DNA of 22,766 bases from Pseudomonadota bacterium (GCA_023423065.1 JAFAGC010000068.1:1-22766), one strand, 5' to 3'. Positions 1 to 7,095 are shown, numbered from the stretch's first letter. Notes: generated from the sequence alone by a model not told the origin. Numbers and translations: made by a program.

Positions 1-734
1 GCGCTGCTGTCCGGAGTCGCGGTCGCCGAGCTCGGCGAGCTCGCCACCTGCGTCGTGCCGCCGGTGCTGGTCACGATGGCGCGCGAGAAACGCTTGGCCG
101 CATCGGCGTCCGTCGTGACGCGGCCTGCGATGATGTCGCTGGCCGGAGCGGACCTGCCATACAGCTTCGTGTTGGACCGACTGTCGATGGAGATCACGCT
201 GCCGTCGAGCGACACGCCCGCGAACAGGCCGCGGTTGCGCGAATACGAATACACCTCGGCCTGGAAGTCCTGGTCGGTACCGGCGGATGCGGAACGTCCA
301 ACGGGACCCGCGGCCACCGAAGCGTCCGCGCCCAGCGTGAGCTTGCCGTCCGCGATGCCTTCGATGCCCTTGCGCGTGGTGAACACGAGCACGACGTCGG
401 TCGACTGCACGCCGATCTGCCAGCCGATGCTGCCGCCGGTGAGATTGATCATCACGGGATTGCTGAAGCGGCCGTTTTCGTCACGGACGACCATCACGCC
501 GCTGCCGCGACGACCGCCGACCACGGCGCCGACTTTCACGACGTTGGGTACGACGGCGATGCCGTAGGCGCGCGCCATCAGGCGATCGGGGATCGCGGTG
601 TCGCGTTGCGCGCCGAGTTCTTCGAGGACGCCGGAGGCTTCGATGAGTCGCGCCTCTTCGCGCGCGCCCGCGAGCGCGGTGCCGGTTGCGAGGGTGAACG
701 TGGCGAGGACCGTTGCGAGGAGAAGTTTCTTCAT
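1..734 (-). CDS. SYLF-domain (Ysc84-type) lipid-binding protein, 3' end outside window
   Basis: This frame is open from an ATG at 734 to the left edge, giving at least 244 residues without a stop. It begins with a clear Sec signal peptide (MKKLLLATVLATFTLATGTALA). The body has the hallmarks of the SYLF/Ysc84 family: AYGIAVVPNVVKVGAVVGGRRGSG near residue 55, GGSIGWQIGVQSTDVVLVF near 100, and YSYSRNRGLFAGVSLDGS near 165. The family binds lipids or phosphoinositides in eukaryotes; bacterial exported members are poorly characterised. A good ribosome-binding site (GGAG, five bases before the ATG) supports the start. The last visible residues are a Ser/Thr/Ala/Pro-rich tail (VASSPSSATATPDSS), so the folded domain is probably complete. 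The gene is divergent from the ApbE gene with only 50 bp between starts. Family assignment is confident; function is not. Confidence 0.88.
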   Translation of the reverse strand, partial: MKKLLLATVLATFTLATGTALAGAREEARLIEASGVLEELGAQRDTAIPDRLMARAYGIAVVPNVVKVGAVVGGRRGSGVMVVRDENGRFSNPVMINLTGGSIGWQIGVQSTDVVLVFTTRKGIEGIADGKLTLGADASVAAGPVGRSASAGTDQDFQAEVYSYSRNRGLFAGVSLDGSVISIDSRSNTKLYGRSAPASDIIAGRVTTDADAAKRFSRAIVTSTGGTTQVASSPSSATATPDSS

Positions 735-772
735 GGTGACTCCTACTTTAGCGCATGGCCTGTAGCTTGCCC

Positions 773-778
773 CATAAT
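773..778 (+). promoter_or_regulatory. -10-like hexamer CATAAT just ahead of the ApbE start
   Basis: CATAAT differs from the consensus TATAAT at one position and ends six bases before the ATG at 785. No Shine-Dalgarno sequence lies between it and the ATG. If used, transcription would start at or next to the ATG and give a leaderless message. No convincing -35 box is visible 16-18 bp upstream. This is an AT-rich island in very GC-rich DNA, which raises its weight slightly. Confidence 0.3.
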
Positions 779-784
779 CCCGCC

Positions 785-1765
785 ATGCGTGCACTAAATA
801 CCGTTTTCGGCGTGATTGGTTCCCTGTTGCTGCTGCCGGTGGCCGCGCATGCCGAATGGATATCGCGCAGCGAAGCGATCATGGGCACGCGCTGCTCGGT
901 GGAGCTGTGGAGCGATGATCGCGCGAAGGGCGAGGCCGCCATAACGTCGGTATTCGACGACATGAAGCGGATCGACCGCCTCATGAGCACCTGGAAGGAA
1001 GACACCGAGATCTCGCGCGTCAATCGCGAGGCGTCCGGACACCCGGTGAAGATCAGCGAGGAGCTGTTCCGCCTGCTGCAGGTGTCGGTCGAATATTCGG
1101 AACTCACGAACGGCGCGTTCGACATCACCTACGCGAGCGTGGGTTACCTCTACGATTTCAAGAAGGGCGTGCATCCCGACCAGAAGGCGATCGATGCGGC
1201 GCTGCCCGGCATCAACTGGCGCAAGATGGTCCTCGATCCGAAGGAACACACGGTGTTCTTCCAGCGGCCCGGCATGCGGATCGACCTCGGCGGCATCGCC
1301 AAGGGCCATTCGGTCGACAAGGGCATCGAGATCCTGCAGAAGCTCGGCATCACGCGCGCGATGGTCAACGCGGGCGGCGACACGCGCATCATCGGCGACC
1401 GGTTCGGCAGGCCGTGGGTGGTCGGCATCCGCGATCCCGATCACGAGGACAAGTTCTTCCTGCGCATTCCGCTCACCGATGCGTCGTTCTCGACCTCGGG
1501 CGACTATGAGCGGTATTTCATCGAGGACGGCAAGCGGTTCCACCACATCATCGATCCGAAGACCGGCGATTCCGCGCGCAAGGTGCGCAGCGTGACGATC
1601 ATCAGCACCAGCGCGACGCGCACCGATGCGTTGACCAAGAGCGTGTTCATCATGGGCGCGGAAGAGGGCATCAAGTTCATCGATACGCTGCCCGACGTGG
1701 ATGCCGTGGCGGTGACGCCGGATGGGCGTGTGTTGTATTCGAAGGGCCTGGCCCCGCCGGGTTGA
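785..1765 (+). CDS. apbE: FAD:protein FMN transferase (ApbE family), exported
   Basis: ApbE enzymes use FAD to attach FMN covalently to a Thr/Ser of a partner protein outside the cytoplasm (for example NqrB/NqrC, RnfG). The product has 326 residues from the ATG at 785, close to the usual family length. An N-terminal signal peptide (MRALNTVFGVIGSLLLLPVAAHA) is followed by the family landmarks: EAIMGTRCSVELW, DRLMSTW, the flavin-binding DLGGIAKGHSVDKG near residue 167, NAGGDTR at 195, FHHIIDPKTG around 252, and the metal-site TDALTKSVFIMG near 280. An in-frame ATG at 755 exists, but the downstream ATG begins directly at the signal peptide. ApbE genes are often found with DUF4266, DUF3570 and TlpA-like genes, all present 2 kb away on the other strand. 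No Nqr, Rnf or classic FMN-binding-domain substrate is in the window, so the target is open. Confidence 0.92.
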   Translation: MRALNTVFGVIGSLLLLPVAAHAEWISRSEAIMGTRCSVELWSDDRAKGEAAITSVFDDMKRIDRLMSTWKEDTEISRVNREASGHPVKISEELFRLLQVSVEYSELTNGAFDITYASVGYLYDFKKGVHPDQKAIDAALPGINWRKMVLDPKEHTVFFQRPGMRIDLGGIAKGHSVDKGIEILQKLGITRAMVNAGGDTRIIGDRFGRPWVVGIRDPDHEDKFFLRIPLTDASFSTSGDYERYFIEDGKRFHHIIDPKTGDSARKVRSVTIISTSATRTDALTKSVFIMGAEEGIKFIDTLPDVDAVAVTPDGRVLYSKGLAPPG

Positions 1766-1815
1766 AGAGCCCCCGCCCGGTTAAAGAAATCGCGCGCCCG
1801 GGTTAATCTTCCCGC

Positions 1816-1839
1816 TCCGAAGGACGCGGACCCTTCGGA
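1816..1839. repeat. Perfect 8-bp inverted repeat in the ApbE-GH105 gap
   Basis: TCCGAAGG at 1816-1823 and CCTTCGGA at 1832-1839 are exact reverse complements with an 8-base spacer. The hairpin lies 23 bp before the GH105 start and has no T-run, so it does not look like an intrinsic terminator. The 97-bp gap also holds two near-identical direct copies of CGCCCGGTTAA (1774-1784 and, with one extra G, 1795-1806) 21 bp apart. These could be an operator for the hydrolase gene, but nothing else supports that. Confidence 0.35.
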
Positions 1840-1862
1840 CCGGCAACTCAACGAGGTCTCGA

Positions 1863-3269
1863 ATGCGCTTCACTCGCATGGTCCGCGCTTCCCTGTTCTG
1901 CATCGGATTGACCGCCGTCGCGGCGGGCCAATCGACACCCCAGCAGGTCCACACGTCGCCGCAGCAGAATCCCGGCGTGTATTCGGGGCGTCTCGAGGTC
2001 GACTACCCGACTCCCTATCCGCTCGCCACGACCGAACAGATCCGCGCGGTGCTCGACCGCATCCACGACTACGTGGTCGAAGCCGCGCCGGTGCGCGTGA
2101 TCGACGGAGACACGGGCGAGGCGGTGACCGACCTCACGAAGCTGCCGCCCACCGTGGCGCTCGCGCGCACGGACCTGCTCATCGTGAGCTATGAGTGGGG
2201 CGTGACATACGCCGGCATGATGTTGCTGTCGCAGATCACGGGTGATCCGCGCTACGACCGGTATACCGACGAACGCATGACGGCGGTGGCGAAGCTCGCG
2301 GCGCACGCGCGCGCGAACATGAAGCCCGGCACCACGCATGCTAACTACCCGCGTCCGGCGCATGGCGTCTGGCTGCGCGGCATGTTGCTGCCCGAAAGAC
2401 TCGATGACGCCGGCGCGATGTGCGCCGCGCTGATCAAGGCCGAGCGGGCGGGGCTGGGGTCGGGCGCGCTGAAGCCATGGATCGACAACTGGCTGGATTG
2501 GGTGCATGCGCGCCAGTTCCGACTGAAGGACGGCACGCTGGCGCGCAACCGGCCACTGCCGAACACGATGTGGCTGGACGACCTGTACATGAGCGTGCCC
2601 TGCCTCGCGCAGGCGGGAAAACTCACGGGCGACCGCAAGTATTACGACGACGCGGCGAAACAGATCCTGCAGTTCGCGGATCGCATGTTCGTGAAGGACA
2701 GGAAGCTGTTCATGCACGCGTGGGTACAGGAGATGGATCCTCATCCGGCCTTCCATTGGGCGCGCGCGAACGGCTGGGCCATCATGGCCATGGCCGAACT
2801 GCTGGACGTGCTGCCTGAGAATCATCCCTCCCGGCCGCGCATCCTCGCGCTGTTCCGCGAACACGCCGCGGGCCTGACCGCGCGCCAGGGCCACGCGGGT
2901 CTGTGGCACCAGCTACTGGATCGTTCCGAGTCCTACGAGGAGACTTCCGCGAGCGCGATGTTCGTGTTCGCCCTCGCGCGCGGCATCAACCGCGGCTGGC
3001 TCGATGCCCGCGCGTTCGGCCCCGCGACTTCACTCGGCTGGAACGCGGTCGCGAAGAAGGTGAACGCGAAAGGGCAGGTGGAAGGCACGTGCGTGGGCAC
3101 CGGCGTCGGGTGGGACCCCATGTTCTATATGTACCGCCCCGTACACGTCCTCGCGGCCCACGGCTACGGCCCAGTACTGCTCGCCGGCGCGGAAATGATC
3201 GAACTGCGCAAGCGCCCGGATATAGGCCTCCACGATGGCGGCCTGCAATTCGGCAAACCCGGCGGCTAA
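1863..3269 (+). CDS. Secreted GH105/GH88-type glycoside hydrolase (unsaturated uronyl hydrolase-like)
   Basis: This 468-residue protein resembles the YteR/RhiN family of (alpha/alpha)6-barrel hydrolases, which release the unsaturated uronic acid from the non-reducing end of oligosaccharides produced by polysaccharide lyases. Visible family landmarks are WLDDLYMSVP at residues 237-246, containing the expected catalytic Asp of the DD pair, and FHWARANGW at 297-305. A segment YPLATTEQIRAVLDRIHDYV begins the catalytic domain near residue 50. It starts with a signal peptide (MRFTRMVRASLFCIGLTAVAAGQ), which is not universal since many family members are cytoplasmic. The start is supported by GAGG six bases upstream. 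Its stop codon touches the left arm of a repeat element. No polysaccharide lyase, transporter or other sugar gene is nearby, and the gene interrupts a set of redox and envelope genes, so it may be a later arrival. The exact substrate cannot be read from the sequence. Confidence 0.8.
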   Translation: MRFTRMVRASLFCIGLTAVAAGQSTPQQVHTSPQQNPGVYSGRLEVDYPTPYPLATTEQIRAVLDRIHDYVVEAAPVRVIDGDTGEAVTDLTKLPPTVALARTDLLIVSYEWGVTYAGMMLLSQITGDPRYDRYTDERMTAVAKLAAHARANMKPGTTHANYPRPAHGVWLRGMLLPERLDDAGAMCAALIKAERAGLGSGALKPWIDNWLDWVHARQFRLKDGTLARNRPLPNTMWLDDLYMSVPCLAQAGKLTGDRKYYDDAAKQILQFADRMFVKDRKLFMHAWVQEMDPHPAFHWARANGWAIMAMAELLDVLPENHPSRPRILALFREHAAGLTARQGHAGLWHQLLDRSESYEETSASAMFVFALARGINRGWLDARAFGPATSLGWNAVAKKVNAKGQVEGTCVGTGVGWDPMFYMYRPVHVLAAHGYGPVLLAGAEMIELRKRPDIGLHDGGLQFGKPGG

Positions 3270-3310
3270 ATGGGGACATTCCTCGTTTCCTAGCAAAAGG
3301 GGACAGACCT
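3269..3310 (+). repeat. Left terminal inverted repeat, 42 bp
   Basis: Begins AATGGGGACATTCC and ends GGGGACAGACCT. It pairs with 3545-3586, with two mismatches at 3283 and 3285. It contains the block CCTAGCAAAAGGGG, shared exactly by both arms. Its first base is the last base of the upstream stop codon. Confidence 0.8.
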
Positions 3311-3430
3311 GATCTGCAGTCTCGTTGCCATCCGGTCTAACGTCTCTTCTCTTGGCTCCTAGCCACCCAGCGAGGCGGATGTTTGACGCCAACTACGAGC
3401 GATACGAGGTGATAGTCGCGTCGGTGTGAT

Positions 3431-3450
3431 GCTCGATGAGTCCCGGCGAT
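3431..3450 (+). repeat. Inner inverted repeat, left arm, 20 bp
   Basis: GCTCGATGAGTCCCGGCGAT is exactly complementary in reverse to 3517-3536. The 66-bp centre between the arms contains a 12-bp palindrome (3450-3461), a 14-bp palindrome (3497-3510) and a 7-bp inverted pair (3466-3472 with 3493-3499), giving a multi-level fold. Confidence 0.8.
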
Positions 3451-3516
3451 CACCGCGGTGAGTGCACGGCATCCATCGCGTGGGCGACGGCCATGCCGTC
3501 CGCGCGGACGTAAGTA

Positions 3517-3536
3517 ATCGCCGGGACTCATCGAGC
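3517..3536 (-). repeat. Inner inverted repeat, right arm, 20 bp
   Basis: Exact reverse complement of 3431-3450. It lies 8 bp inside the right terminal arm, whereas the left inner arm lies 120 bp inside the left terminal arm, so the element is asymmetric in its interior. Confidence 0.8.
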
Positions 3537-3544
3537 CCGAATCG

Positions 3545-3586
3545 AGGTCTGTCCCCTTTTGCTAGGAAAAGGGGAATGTCCCCATT
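3545..3586 (-). repeat. Right terminal inverted repeat, 42 bp
   Basis: Reverse complement of 3269-3310 apart from two positions. Its outer end overlaps the TAA stop of the DUF3570 gene read on the minus strand (3587-3585). Confidence 0.8.
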
Positions 3587-4805
3587 AGAAGAATGCGGAG
3601 ATATAGAACTGGAAGATGTTGGCTTCCAGCGTGTAGAGATCTTCCTGGCCCGCGGCGACCGGGTTCTCCGGCGGAATTCCGTATCGGCCGATGCTCTGGC
3701 GCGCATCGCGGAAGTCGTCGTAATTCACCGTCATGAAGTCGTAGCGGAAGTTGATCTGGCCCTTCGACAGCCACGGAAACCGCTCGATCTTGAATTCGTA
3801 CGTCGCGCCCACGCCGACGGTCACGGCGCTGTAGGTCGCAAGTTCCTTGTCGCGCGCCATGAAGTTGGCGTAGTCGGCGCGCGGGAAGATGTCCATGTAG
3901 AAGTCCGCGGCTTCCTGCGTGTAGTAACGCAGGCGGCCTTCGAAGATCCAGTTGCCGCCCCAGATGGGATTGTCGAGCGGATGCACGTAGCCGAGCTCCG
4001 CCGTCTGGCCGACGACGCCCCAGGTGTCCGTGTAGAAGCGGTACATCGTGTCGACCGCGGCGCGCCAGGGCAGGAAGTACTTGGCGCGGATCGACGCGGC
4101 GTTGCTCGAACGGGTGCTCGGATAGATCTCCGACTGCGTGCCCTGCGTGCCGGCGATCGGATCGACGAAGTAGCGCACCGAGCGATACGGGCTGCGCAGG
4201 AATCCTTCGTCGGTGATCACTTCGTACTGGCCCGAGATGACCATGTTCTTCGTGACGATCTGCGATAGTCCGACGCTGTAGCTCTGCGAATCCATCTCGT
4301 CGAAGAACGCCGGGTCGTTCTGCTTCACGTCATCGATCTTGATGTTGCGGAACACCTCGTTCTTGCCGCTCTTGTAGGCGAACGAGATGGTCGTTAGATC
4401 GCCGAACATGTCGTGGCTCACGCCCGCGAACATCGTCTTGGCCTTGTAGTCGCTCTCGTCGCTGTTGACGTAGCCGATGCTGTACGTGCTCTTGCCGTGC
4501 AGGAAATCGGCCGACAGGCTGTACTGCGTGCGCTCGTCCTCGTACGGGCTCGCCGAGGTCTCGACGTCGATCGACGCCGACGAGACCATGTCGATGTAGT
4601 AGTTGGCCTGCACCGAGACGTTTTCGCCGATGCTCTTGCGCACCAGCATCGAGGGGCCGGAGATCACGACGCCGCCGCCGTCGTAACGGAAGTAGAGGAC
4701 GTCGGCGCGGTCCTCGGGCAGCACGCCCGCTCCCGCGCCCGTCGCGAACAGGGCGAGGCAGGTTATGACGTATCGGGCGAGACCTGTGCGCATCTTGTCG
4801 GTCAT
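3585..4805 (-). CDS. DUF3570 outer-membrane beta-barrel protein
   Basis: The 406-residue product matches the DUF3570 family, seen in the conserved stretch EDRADVLYFRYDGGGV, ISGPSMLVRKSIGENVSV, NYYIDMVSSASIDVETSASP and ERTQYSLSADFLHGKST. The repeated alternating hydrophobic strands, Tyr/Phe-rich composition and terminal ISAFF fit an outer-membrane barrel with a C-terminal Phe for BAM recognition. A signal peptide covers about residues 1-27; the second Met (4793) is also a possible start, as neither has a strong ribosome-binding site. It is the last gene of the minus-strand operon, directly after DUF4266 with a 9-bp gap. The family has no established biochemical function; steady association with DUF4266, TlpA and ApbE is known to me from other genomes. 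It ends in the repeat element at its 3' side. Confidence 0.9.
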   Translation of the reverse strand: MTDKMRTGLARYVITCLALFATGAGAGVLPEDRADVLYFRYDGGGVVISGPSMLVRKSIGENVSVQANYYIDMVSSASIDVETSASPYEDERTQYSLSADFLHGKSTYSIGYVNSDESDYKAKTMFAGVSHDMFGDLTTISFAYKSGKNEVFRNIKIDDVKQNDPAFFDEMDSQSYSVGLSQIVTKNMVISGQYEVITDEGFLRSPYRSVRYFVDPIAGTQGTQSEIYPSTRSSNAASIRAKYFLPWRAAVDTMYRFYTDTWGVVGQTAELGYVHPLDNPIWGGNWIFEGRLRYYTQEAADFYMDIFPRADYANFMARDKELATYSAVTVGVGATYEFKIERFPWLSKGQINFRYDFMTVNYDDFRDARQSIGRYGIPPENPVAAGQEDLYTLEANIFQFYISAFF

Positions 4806-4814
4806 GGACGGTAG

Positions 4815-5039
4815 TTAGTTACAGCCGCAGCCGCCGCCGGCGCCGCCGGTGGCCCCGCGCGAACCCTCGCGCGCCTCGAACACGTGGTCGAGGAAGTCCT
4901 GCGACACCGCGGCGCGGCTGCCCATGATCGGATCCGCGAGGTTCTCGCGGTCGTACGGCTTCACCCACGGTTCGATGGAACTGCAGCCCGTCGCGAGCAG
5001 CGCGAGGGCGATCACGGACAACAGACTGCAGGTTCTCAT
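4815..5039 (-). CDS. DUF4266 small lipoprotein with Gly/Cys C-terminal tail
   Basis: A 74-residue lipoprotein: lipobox LLATGC with acylated Cys19, then a short body (SSIEPWVKPYDRENLADPIM) typical of DUF4266 and a tail GGAGGGCGCN. The two tail cysteines (71 and 73) in a CxC arrangement are the family signature and suggest a metal site, a disulfide or a modification site; none is proven. Residues 58-64, EGSRGAT, come close to the D-G-x-S/T-S/G-A-T motif that ApbE enzymes flavinylate, with Glu for Asp and Arg for Ser/Thr. The start has a strong ribosome-binding site (GAGGAG, about eight bases upstream). It sits between a TlpA-like thioredoxin and DUF3570, which makes the tail cysteines a plausible target of the thioredoxin. 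Family call is firm; the role is unknown. Confidence 0.9.
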   Translation of the reverse strand: MRTCSLLSVIALALLATGCSSIEPWVKPYDRENLADPIMGSRAAVSQDFLDHVFEAREGSRGATGGAGGGCGCN

Positions 5040-5054
5040 CGAAATGTCTCCTCG

Positions 5055-5564
5055 CTATTCCTTGAGCATCGAGCGGATCTGCGTGAGATAGAAGTTCTCA
5101 TCGCCGGGCTTGTAGCCCTTGTGCATGACCCGGACGTTGCCCTTGCGGTCGACGAACACCGTGCTCGGCATGCCGGCGACCTTGTACATCTTGCTGACCT
5201 TGCTATCCACGTCGAACGCGACCGGGAAGGTGACGGGCTTCGAGAGCTTGCCCAGCCAGGCCTCGGCGGCCTGCGAATCCGGCTCGACGTTCACCGCGAG
5301 CATCGTAAAGCCCATGGGCTTGTACTTCTTGTAGATGTCCTCGAGAAGCGGCATCTCCTGACGGCACGGGCCGCACCACGTCGCCCAGAAATTGATCATG
5401 ACCACCTGGCCCTTGAACTGGTCGAGCGAGATGTTCTTGCCGCCGCGGGCGCTCAGCGTGAAGCCGGGAGCGGGGCCCGAGGAGGACGCTGCCAATGCGG
5501 CCGACGCGCACACCACCGCGACCGCGAGGCCCTTGAAGATCCGATTGAACTTTCCTGCCGTCAT
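5055..5564 (-). CDS. TlpA-like thioredoxin-fold thiol-disulfide protein
   Basis: The 169-residue product has an N-terminal membrane or signal segment (residues 8-26) followed by a redoxin fold. The active site is WATWCGPC at residues 60-67, and the cis-proline loop VAGMPSTVFVDRKG follows near residue 135. TlpA/ResA-type proteins reduce disulfides outside the cytoplasm, often those of apocytochromes c before heme attachment. The gene lies 15 bp before DUF4266 and 11 bp after the beta-barrel lipoprotein gene, with GGAG six bases before its ATG. Possible clients here are the CXXCH cytochromes in the window and the DUF4266 CxC tail. It is clearly TlpA/ResA-like, but which of these roles it has cannot be decided. 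Confidence 0.9.
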   Translation of the reverse strand: MTAGKFNRIFKGLAVAVVCASAALAASSSGPAPGFTLSARGGKNISLDQFKGQVVMINFWATWCGPCRQEMPLLEDIYKKYKPMGFTMLAVNVEPDSQAAEAWLGKLSKPVTFPVAFDVDSKVSKMYKVAGMPSTVFVDRKGNVRVMHKGYKPGDENFYLTQIRSMLKE

Positions 5565-5575
5565 GACTGACTCCG

Positions 5576-6283
5576 TCAGAAGAAGACGGTCGCGCTCAGC
5601 AGCATTTCGATGTTGTTGGTGACCTTCGTCTCGCCGAGCAGATCCGAATCGAACACCCGGTCCTGCACTGCGATGTGAATGGCCAGCCAGTCGGTGGGCA
5701 ACACGCGGAAACCCGCGCCGAAGTTGAGCGTCAGGTGGTCGTCACCACCGAAATCAACGCTCCCGATGCCCGCCAGCACATAGAAACCACTGTTCATGGC
5801 GGTCTTGCGACCTAAAAAGACTTCGCCAGGCAGAAAGTTGTAGCCCAGCGAGAGGCTGTAATACGTGAAGCGCCTCTCATCTCCCGTCAGCAATTCGATG
5901 TTGCCGCCCAACGTCTCGAAACTCGTGCGGCCGGCCGTGGATTGCCCCAGATCGCCGCGGAAGAAGAAGTCTTCTGTCACATGGTAGGTGAGCTGCGCGG
6001 CGTAGGTCTGGTTGGTGCCGAAATCCTCGATGGACAGGAAGCCGGCGCCCGCGCCGATCTCCCAGTTCTCGTTGTCGATCTTCGGCGTCTTGATCTTGCG
6101 ACGCACGACGTTGGGCTCGATGACGCGCGGCGGCGTCGAGTCCGCTTCCTCCGCGGCTTCCTCGGCCGCGGCCTGTTCCTCGGTCTGCTGCTGCTCGAGT
6201 GCGCGCCTGGACGCGCAACCCGTCGCAAGCGACGCGCCGATCAGAAGCACTGCTAGAAGAAGCAGGCGATTTGAACTTTCCAT
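5576..6283 (-). CDS. Outer-membrane beta-barrel protein with N-terminal lipobox (myxobacterial-type OMP family)
   Basis: This 235-residue protein has a lipobox (SLATGC, Cys23), a Glu/Gln/Ala-rich low-complexity linker (residues 27-48), and a C-terminal barrel domain of about 165 residues. Motifs such as WEIGAGAGFLSIEDFG, AAQLTYHVTEDFFFRGDLG, RVFDSDLLGETKVTNNIEM and the terminal ATVFF fit the small outer-membrane barrel family described as TIGR04565, first noted in myxobacteria. A lipid-anchored barrel is unusual and the linker may hold the barrel near the inner leaflet of the outer membrane. The start has GGAG eight bases upstream and overlaps the end of the preceding SH3-barrel gene by 31 bp, so the two are probably translated together. 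Function unknown; pore or scaffold are both possible. Confidence 0.8.
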   Translation of the reverse strand: MESSNRLLLLAVLLIGASLATGCASRRALEQQQTEEQAAAEEAAEEADSTPPRVIEPNVVRRKIKTPKIDNENWEIGAGAGFLSIEDFGTNQTYAAQLTYHVTEDFFFRGDLGQSTAGRTSFETLGGNIELLTGDERRFTYYSLSLGYNFLPGEVFLGRKTAMNSGFYVLAGIGSVDFGGDDHLTLNFGAGFRVLPTDWLAIHIAVQDRVFDSDLLGETKVTNNIEMLLSATVFF

Positions 6284-7095
6284 TCTTCCAACTCCTGATT
6301 GTCATCGCGGCTCGTGAACACCGTGTGCCAGCGATAGTCGGCGCGGAGGTAAAAGCGCCGGGTGAGATAAAAACGCATGCCCGCGCCCACGTACGCCGTC
6401 TGGTCCGTGCGGTCGTCGGGCAGGATGATGGTCGCGGCCGGTTCGACGTAGACGACGCCCGTGCCGAGCTGCAGGAACGGCGACCAGCGCCATTCCGGGA
6501 ACAGCACGTGATTGATGCCGACTTCGGCCTTCCAGCCGTTCGAGAAGTTGCCCAGGTACTGCGAGACGTGAGCCTCGACCTTCATGTTGTCGGTGAGCGA
6601 GTAAGCGCCGAACGCGCTGATGAGATTCGCGCCGCCGTAATCGCCGCCACCGATGCCGAGCTCCCAGTCGTGCGTCGTGAAGCCCGCGCGGTCGCCCAGG
6701 TTGAAGATGAATGGCGAGCCGTCGGCGAGCACGGTGCGGCGCATGTCGCGCGCGCGCGCCCAGCCTTCGACCCCCTGTTCGTCGCGCACCTTGAACCAGT
6801 CGGTGCGCCGGAAGAGCACGTCGACGGACGCCTCGCGTTCGATGACGTGGAATACGGGATAGCCGCGGCCGGGACCCGTCGAGAGCTCGAGATAGGGCTC
6901 GCTGACGAATACCTGCAGGAGTTTTTCCTTCTCCGCCGCCTCTCTTGCGGCCGCCTTTTCGTCGATCCGCTCCGCCTTCTGCTCGGGCGTCTCCTTGGCC
7001 AGGACGTTTACCGAGACGAGGCATGCGAGGACGAACGCGAGCGCACTAATTCTGCGGAGTGGGCCGGAACGGGTCGTTGTAATACTGAGCTCCAA
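6253..7095 (-). CDS. SH3-domain outer-membrane beta-barrel protein
   Basis: The 280-residue product has a signal peptide (to about residue 34, ending SVNVLA), a short charged Glu/Lys/Ala helix (35-58), a bacterial SH3-like domain (about 59-115: VSEPYLELSTGPGRGYPVFHV, DWFKVRDEQGVEGWARARDM), and a beta-barrel of about 150 residues ending in IACFF. The barrel resembles that of the next gene, suggesting a duplicated pair with different N-terminal modules. SH3b domains in the periplasm often bind peptidoglycan or proteins, which would let the barrel tie the wall to the outer membrane. The only fitting start is a TTG at 7095, inside the end of the upstream HzsA-related gene (50-bp overlap); a weak GGAG lies about 12 bases ahead. 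No function is established. Confidence 0.75.
   Translation of the reverse strand: MELSITTTRSGPLRRISALAFVLACLVSVNVLAKETPEQKAERIDEKAAAREAAEKEKLLQVFVSEPYLELSTGPGRGYPVFHVIEREASVDVLFRRTDWFKVRDEQGVEGWARARDMRRTVLADGSPFIFNLGDRAGFTTHDWELGIGGGDYGGANLISAFGAYSLTDNMKVEAHVSQYLGNFSNGWKAEVGINHVLFPEWRWSPFLQLGTGVVYVEPAATIILPDDRTDQTAYVGAGMRFYLTRRFYLRADYRWHTVFTSRDDNQELEEWKVQIACFF

Larger units (their letters stand above)
3269..3586. mobile_element. Palindromic MITE-like element with 42-bp terminal inverted repeats
   Basis: The gap between two convergent genes is filled by a symmetric element of 318 bp. The ends match over 42 bp with two mismatches, an inner pair of 20-bp arms matches exactly, and the centre contains further short palindromes. 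No credible protein is encoded inside, so it is non-autonomous if mobile. The repeated GGGGACATTCC and GGGGACAGACC blocks in the arms resemble sequences I associate with REP-associated (Y1) tyrosine transposase loci in proteobacteria; that link is from memory. The element starts within the TAA of the hydrolase gene and ends within the TAA of the DUF3570 gene. When transcribed it would form a long stem and could act as a two-way 3' end for both genes. Confidence 0.6.

Noticed and set aside
3462..4268. A plus-strand frame starting inside the palindromic element and running into DUF3570.
   Set aside because: It is antisense to a well-recognised DUF3570 gene, and I see no transposase motif in the part within the element.
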